Part shown: one piece after another, positions 7,511 through 12,745 of the stretch
Layout of the letters: every line of letters begins with the position of its first letter
Numbering within the stretch: position 1 is the stretch's first letter
Assembly: GCF_000611645.1 (NCBI RefSeq)
Contig: NW_014011992.1
Span: 1-12,745 of the forward strand
DNA: 12,745 nucleotides
Source: Monoraphidium neglectum
Lineage: Eukaryota; Chlorophyta; Chlorophyceae; Sphaeropleales; Selenastraceae
Direction of reading: 5' to 3'
Position numbers and translations under genes: made by a program
The notes under the pieces: generated by a model
Seen by the model: only the letters and a program-made list of their open reading frames with translations
Database searches by the model: none
What the model was told of the DNA's origin: nothing

Positions 7511-9562
7511 ATGAGTCTTCAACGCACCCTTTCAGCGCAGGGCGCCCCGTCGCTCGACACTTTCGCCCCCATGCAACATGCCATCGGGCACCCACACAGC
7601 GCTCTTCTGCGTCGTGCGCCGAGCGGCGGCAGGCTGCGGCGAGTGCCTTCAATCCCGTTGCAAGAGCAGGTCGCGAGGAGCACAGCCAATGCCACCAGCA
7701 CGGGCGTCCGCGCCGACTTGCCAAAAAGCGCTGGGCCCCCCCACCGGCCAGCCCCCACCGCGTCACCCTTCGCCGCGGCAGCCGCCGCCGCCGCGACCGC
7801 CGCTGGCGCCTCAAAGGAATGGACCTCTAAGAGATCGCTGCAGCGCCGCTTGGCGGTCGCGGTCGCAGTCCTCCTGGCTGCGGTCGTCTGCCTAGTTCCG
7901 GCTCGGGCTGGTGAGAGAGCTGCTTACAGCAGAGGCAGCCAGGGGCATCCGCTGAATCTCGAGCTGCAGCTGCAATTGGGACAGCTTGTTATGGCTGCTG
8001 CACCCCGTGCTCTTCTGGCCGTGTGTCCCTTAGTCCTCAAGTGGCGCTAGCACGTGCGCCTTGGATGAGCGGCTTGCAACCCACTCGTCTGTTCCCACCC
8101 TCTAGCTCACTCTCACCCGCCGCTCGCCACTCGCGCTCGCAGGCCAAGCCCTCAGCCTGACGCCCCGCATAACCTCAGCAGAGCTGCCCCTGACCCGGCC
8201 TCCTGCCTGGGACTACTGTTCCTGGGAATGTGCAAACGAGGTCTCGCTCGAGCGGCGCCCCAATGGCGCACTGGTGGCAAGGGTGGCCCACAAGCCCCTG
8301 GCGGGCGTGACCCCCGAGATGCTGCGGTTCTGGTTCGACGGCAACGTTGATGGGGAGATGGTGCACCCGGTCGACGGGAAGACGTACAGCCGCTACCTGG
8401 TGTGGCACCCTCGGTGAGCCTTTGATTTCAAGGTGTGGGGGGATGTGCGGGGGTGCCGGCAGATCGTTGAGTGCCACAACGCAGCAGGGACGGCAGGGGA
8501 TGTGGGCGTCACGGGACGATACATGCAAGCCGGGGAATGGGACCCTGGATGGCTGCGTTTCATAGCGACCAAGACGCATCTGTCTGATGGACACGCAATG
8601 TGTTGATGGCCTTGCAACCCCCAGGGACCACATTGAGCAGCGCACCGTGTCACCCGGCCGCGGCGGGGGCCAGGAGGGGGCCAAGTGGTTCATCAATGAG
8701 TTTTTCCTTTCAAAGAAGACAGAGGGCTGGGTGCGCGGCGACGACGCGAAGGAGTGGTCCGACCAGGTGCGCCGGCAGAAAGGCTGCTCTGATTCGGCCG
8801 TTGGTGTGGTGGCACGCAGATTGGAGCAGTGGGTTGCCACTGCCATCCTCTATGTGCCTCTCACACACCAGTGCATTGTTAGTGGGCGGGTGTCAACAAA
8901 CTGATCTAGATTTGTGCAACGACAGCTATCCCACCGACCGCCAACTGCCAACCGCCGCGCAGCTCTTCACCAAGGTCGTGCTGACTGTGCAGAAGCTGGA
9001 CGCCTCTGGCCTGTCCTTGGCTTTCCAGCTGCCCGGCATCGGCGCCAAGCCCGTTTCGCTCACACATGAGGTGCGTGCAGTGCTCCTTTGGACTGTTTTT
9101 GTTGCTGTGCTGCTGAGGAGGGACGCAAGCAGCCGGTGCAGATCTATCATCCAAGATTCGGCCTCGCAGTAGCAAACAGCTTGTGCATCGTGCTGCCTAC
9201 CGGGTTCATCCACTGCCAGCTGCGACGTGGCCATGATCCATCAATTGACATTGTTCCGCACGTGTCTGCCTTGAAATGAAACCATTCAATTGCAGTGGTC
9301 CACGACGCCCGAGGGAGCAGCCCTTGTGAGCACGATGTACATCGGAGTTCCCAACGGTGACGACCCCGCGACCAAGGCGCTCAACTCGATCGCGAAGAGC
9401 ATCTTTGCCTGCGGCGGGGACGCCGAGGCGGCGGCGCGCGCGTGGCAGCTGCACTGCCTCGAGGAAATGGGTAACACAAAGTTTTTCCTGCCACAGCTGT
9501 ACGCGTCGCTGGTAGCTGGTGATACCGCTGGCTCTGTGGGTGCCAGCATCCCTGCCCAGTGA
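7511..9562 (+). CDS. PhlG-like (DAPG hydrolase family) protein with putative thylakoid-lumen targeting
   Basis: Proposed exons are 7511-7910, 8143-8413, 8625-8803, 8910-9070 and 9296-9562 (TGA at 9560), giving 425 residues. Residues 140-425 resemble the 2,4-diacetylphloroglucinol hydrolase (PhlG) domain, a Bet v 1-like zinc fold that hydrolyses a carbon-carbon bond. The landmarks are GVTPEMLRFWF (188-198), YLVWHPRDHIE (218-228), INEFF (247-251), THEWSTTPEG (335-344) and HCLEE (390-394). Bacterial PhlG binds zinc through two His and two Glu; H226, E249, H390 and E394 are the likely equivalents, and the H-x3-E spacing at the C-terminus is kept. Residues 1-133 are Ser/Arg/Ala-rich, then QRR (111-113), a hydrophobic stretch 114-129 and ARA (131-133). 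The substrate in an alga is unknown. Exons 1, 2, 4 and 5 are firm. The exon 3 end is uncertain: the better-looking donor CAG|GTGCGC (8766) leaves the wrong phase, so 8803 was chosen. Met21 (7571) could be the true start. Confidence 0.75.
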
Positions 9563-10590
9563 GGCGGGCGGGGCTGGCTGCCGCCCCAGTTTCGCGCGGC
9601 AGCTACAGTACTGTTGCGACAAAGCATTTTGTTTGTTGAACATCACGGCGGGCCTCGTCACCGCTGCGCACTTGATCCAAATTTCGTTCCAAGGGCTACA
9701 TTCGTTTCCTGCAGGCTGCTCCCAGCGCCACAACTGTGGTGTGATATGGGTGCCCCCACCAGGCCAGACTTCCACAATTTCCAAACCATTGCCGCTGCAG
9801 GAACTCGCTGCATTCACAAAAAACGTGTTGCTTTACCTGTCTCGTTCCCTGAGAGCCTTGCACAGAAATGTGCAGCAATACAGTTTTGCACATTACAACC
9901 ACGTGTGGGTGGTCTCTTGGCATGCCTAGGGCAGCAGGAAATGTTGTCGCGTTGCCAACATTGTAAAACCTGAAAATCTTGTGGAAAAAGTCACGGGTTT
10001 CGGGTACGGGTCGCAGGTTGTACACTGCAGGGGTGGTAGGAGTGGGCGTTGACCTCCCCACAGAGGATGGTAGGTGGAAACGTTGGCAGTTGCGAGCGAC
10101 CAAGGGGGAGCATCTGCTGCTGAGATATGCACTGCTGAATGTATTTGTTGATGAAGTGGCATTCACTAAATATCAATTTTCCTACGCAAGATTGGGAATG
10201 GCACCCTGCCTGTGGTGCGCAAATGGGTCACATACATACTGTATATGGTGGTGTGGCGCTGCGTCCCGCGTTGAATAGATTTCTACAGGAAAAAACGGGA
10301 TGCCTGGATATGGTGGCCTGCTTGTCGCAGCCATACGGTATGAGAGCAGCCCAAAGTTGAGCAATTCAGATGGCATTTTCAGCACCGCCACCTGGAGCAG
10401 CACGAGCAGCTCGAGGGTCATGGCACTGCAAACACTGCGTGCATGCCAGGCTTTGCTGCATGCGCCGGGCAATCACGCTGCTTGTAACGTGACCGTTGCG
10501 TTTGGCCGAATAATCAGCGGGTTCTCTGGTCGTGCGCATTGATCACCTGGTCATAGCGGTCTTGTGAGGCGCATCGGAGGCACACCATCG
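9563..10590. other. 3' UTR of the PhlG-like gene and upstream region of the carrier gene
   Basis: No supported gene lies here. Open frames occur on both strands (for example 9696-10166 on the minus strand and 9979-10278 on the plus strand), but they show no recognisable motif. The first TGTAA after the stop is at 9962, which would give a 3' UTR of about 400 bases. The rest, to 10590, should hold the promoter and 5' UTR of the S-adenosylmethionine carrier. No convincing TATA box was found close to its start; TATAT at 10242-10246 is about 345 bases away. Confidence 0.5.
9962..9966 (+). promoter_or_regulatory. Candidate polyadenylation signal (TGTAA)
   Basis: TGTAA is the common polyadenylation signal of green algae, and cleavage usually follows within 10 to 20 bases. 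This is the first copy downstream of the stop at 9560-9562. A second copy lies at 10483-10487. The pentamer is short enough to occur by chance. Confidence 0.4.
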
Positions 10591-12526
10591 ATGGACAGCG
10601 AAAGCCGGGTGGTGGCAATCGCCACAGATCTGCAGTTCGTGCTCAACGCGGGCCCCAAGCCGCAGAGGCTGGTGCACACAGCAAGCACCGCTTCCCTTTT
10701 GCCCTGCAAGACCGCCACCAGCAACCCTCAGAGGCGCATTAGAATCGGAAAGGTCGCACCTTTCGCCTCCATGTTCATGGCGACTGGCAGCGGCGGCAGC
10801 AGCCCTGGTGAGTAAGATCATGTGTCATTCCTCCGAATCACGGCTGCTTGGGGCGTCCATTGGGTTTGAAATGCAGAATTTAGATGCATCAAAAACTAAT
10901 AAGCGGCCATCATGATGGGCGTCATGCAGACACGGCGACGCGGGCCATGCCAGCGTTCATGATTGCGTCGGCGGCGCCTGCACGCCCGGCGCCTGTCGAC
11001 GCAGCGGCGTGGCGCGTGGTGCTCGCCAACCTCCTGGCGGGCGCGGTTGCAGGCTGTGCGGTGGAGGGAGGTGAGCGGGCGGCTCATGAGCGGCGCATGC
11101 GGCGCAGCCGCGTGCCCAGCGCTGCGCTCGATTGAATTGCAAACGAAAAACAATACCGCGTGGCCCCGGCTCGGCTTCTTCTGTCAGCGCATTCCGGGGG
11201 GTTCTCGCAGCCGTCAGCCACAAGTCTCCTCTGCGCCCCGCGCCCCCGCCGCCGCGCCACGCCCGCAGCCCTCTACCCCATCGATACGATCAAGACCCGC
11301 CTGCAAGCGATGATCGGCGGCGGCGGCTTCAAGGCTCTCATAGAGTCTGGCGGCGGCCGGGGCCTCTACGCGGGCGTGTGGGGTAACCTGGCTGGCGTGG
11401 TCCCCAGCAGCGCGCTGTTCATGTCGGTCTACGAGCCGGTCAAGCAGATGGTGCGCATGGTTTGACCACGCGTTTGACCGCGCCCCAGCGTGTTGGAACG
11501 GGCGCGGTGCGGCAGCAATGCAGGCCGCGGCGATGCGGCTGGCGCGGACAACAGGGGTGCCGCAAGCTGCATGTGGTGCGGAGGCGGCGTGTTCGGCAGA
11601 GCACGCTAAACCTTGTTGCATGGTGTGTGGTGCGGTGACGTGCCGCCCGCTGCGCCGCGCGCGCCCTCTGCAGGTGTACCGTCGCACCGGGGACGAGGAG
11701 TCCTTCTGGGGCCCCGTCCTGGCGGGCGTCGCGGCCGGCGCTGCGGCGAGCCTCACGCGCGTGCCGACAGAGGTGGTCAAGCAGCGGCTGCAGACGCGGG
11801 AGTTTGCGGGCGCCATCACCGCGGTGAGCGGGCTCGACACTTCGCTTTCTAAAGCATCGGGCGGCCCGCATGAGCGAGAGCGCCATGGCTCGGGACTCTT
11901 GGCCCCCTGCGCCCTCCTCCGCCAATGCAGTGAACACCCAACACCCACGCGGCGCGACCCGCTTCAAAACCCCGAGCATCGCCCGCATGCTCTCAGGAAT
12001 GCGACCCCATCCTCTCGCCCCACGGCGCTCCATCCGGCCTACCCCCTCCTGTCCCCTCTCTTTGCGCAGCTCCGCACTATCCTGGCTAAGGAGGGCGTGA
12101 GGGGCCTGTACGCCGGTTACGGCGCATTCCTGCTGCGCGACCTCCCATTCGACGCCATCGAATTCGTGGCATACGAGCAGGTGCGCCTGCGCCTAGTGTC
12201 GCTTGATTGGGCCCGGCCGGCGCCGTGCGGCCGGCCGCGGCCGAGCCAGGCGACCAGCAGGCGGCTGGCGGCTGGCGGCAGGCGGCGCCGTCTGGCAGGC
12301 GGCGCTGGCAATGGGTGCTGCAAAGCTCCAGGTCTTGCCTCATGCGTGGTGCCGGCGTGTGTCCTCTCGGGGCGCCTGCTGACCTTGACCCCTGGGCTTT
12401 GTGCCGCGCCCCCCCCCCTGCCGCCTCGCCGCGCACAGTTCAAGCAGGCGGCGAAGCGCACGCTCAAGCGGGACCCCAACGCGGTGGAGGTATCTCTGAT
12501 TGGCGCCCTGGCCGGCGGCTTCACCG
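10591..12526 (+). CDS. SAMC1: Organellar S-adenosylmethionine carrier (mitochondrial carrier family), 3' end outside window
   Basis: Exons 10591-10807, 10930-11070, 11269-11450, 11674-11823, 12070-12180 and 12439-12526 join in consistent phase to 296 codons plus one base. The protein belongs to the mitochondrial carrier family. Repeat 1 has the signature in ALYPIDTIKTRLQAM (from residue 120). Repeat 2 has it in RVPTEVVKQRLQT (from 209). Residues 242-267, with GLYAGYGAFLLRDLPFDAIEF, match plant S-adenosylmethionine carriers (SAMC/SAMT) closely. Plant members exchange S-adenosylmethionine for S-adenosylhomocysteine across the chloroplast envelope and the mitochondrial inner membrane. The third repeat should follow GGFTG beyond the right edge. 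About 95 residues precede the first membrane helix. They are rich in Ser, Thr, Ala and Arg, with few acids after residue 13, and fit a transit peptide. The start is the first ATG after an in-frame stop at 10540. The symbol is the Arabidopsis one, used by similarity. Confidence 0.9.
10895..10901 (+). other. Candidate intron branch-point sequence (intron 1 of the carrier gene)
   Basis: ACTAATA lies about 29 bases upstream of the CAG acceptor at 10927-10929. It resembles the CTAAY branch-point consensus, in one of the few AT-rich patches of this gene. Confidence 0.4.
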
Positions 12527-12745
12527 GTGAGACGCGTCACATGCCGCAGCGGCCGCCGCCTCGTCGCAAACGGCGGGCGCACCCGCTTGGGCGCAAGGGG
12601 GCGTGCGGTTTCGGGTTTCTTTCATGACCTGCCACGGGGTCCGCCGGCCCCCATGGACCCTTTCACACCCCCCGTCAAGCTCACGCCGCTTAAATCTCGT
12701 ATTTAACAGCCGCCGTGCCCGCTGTACACCCCATCCACCCCGCCC
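12527..12745 (+). other. Intron 6 (partial) of the carrier gene
   Basis: A G|GTGAGA donor follows GGFT at 12526/12527. The expected next exon would start near AVTTPLDVIKT in plant relatives, and nothing like that appears before the window ends. An AACAG acceptor-like site at 12707-12711 gives an unrelated reading and was not used. Confidence 0.65.

Noticed and set aside
8175..8846. A 223-codon open frame on the minus strand
   Set aside because: It lies opposite exons 2 and 3 of the PhlG-like gene, whose plus-strand reading carries the family motifs. It shows no motif of its own.
9696..10166. A 156-codon open frame on the minus strand
   Set aside because: It overlaps the likely 3' UTR of the PhlG-like gene and has no recognisable domain or splice partners.
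11518..12627. A 369-codon open frame read as one uninterrupted gene
   Set aside because: It begins inside intron 3 and runs through introns 4 and 5 of the carrier. Only the parts at 11674-11823, 12070-12180 and 12439-12526 match the carrier family, each flanked by good splice sites.
12712..12745. Possible start of carrier exon 7 after an AACAG at 12707-12711
   Set aside because: The reading it gives does not resemble the third carrier repeat (AVTTPLDVIKT). It looks like the C-rich tract before a later acceptor.

Overview
The window looks like nuclear DNA of a GC-rich green alga (Chlorophyta). Three intron-dense genes are present. Their introns are short (86 to 445 bases) and begin mostly GTGCGC, GTGAGC or GTGAGT. 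The introns of the first gene carry long TG/CA repeats. One gene encodes a pherophorin-type (DUF3707) wall-protein domain, which is typical of green algae, and one encodes a plant-type S-adenosylmethionine carrier. I cannot place the alga more precisely. No tRNA, rRNA, CRISPR array or complete mobile element was seen. Because the genes are split, single long open frames mislead here. The gene models below were built by joining exons so that reading phase and family motifs both agree.

Region 1 to 4729, minus strand: a secreted protein in at least 11 exons (535 codons inside the window), running off the left edge. It has a signal peptide, then a cysteine-rich domain with the cysteine pattern of pherophorins, then a choice-of-anchor I type beta-propeller. 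The combination is unusual and is the main finding. One intron holds an 82-base run of perfectly alternating purine and pyrimidine.

Region 4730 to 7486: intergenic, with no gene I can support. It is the shared upstream space of the first (minus) and second (plus) genes, which diverge from it. It contains a 48-base inverted repeat with two unresolved bases beside its arms.

Region 7487 to about 9980, plus strand: a five-exon gene of 425 codons for a protein resembling 2,4-diacetylphloroglucinol hydrolase (PhlG), a zinc enzyme that breaks a carbon-carbon bond. Its N-terminus looks like a two-part thylakoid-lumen targeting sequence with a twin arginine. The exon 3/4 junction is the weak point of the model.

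Region 10591 to the right end, plus strand: the first six exons (296 codons) of an organellar S-adenosylmethionine carrier of the mitochondrial carrier family. Its third repeat lies beyond the window.

The three genes show no obvious shared pathway. As is usual in nuclear genomes, being neighbours says little about joint function.
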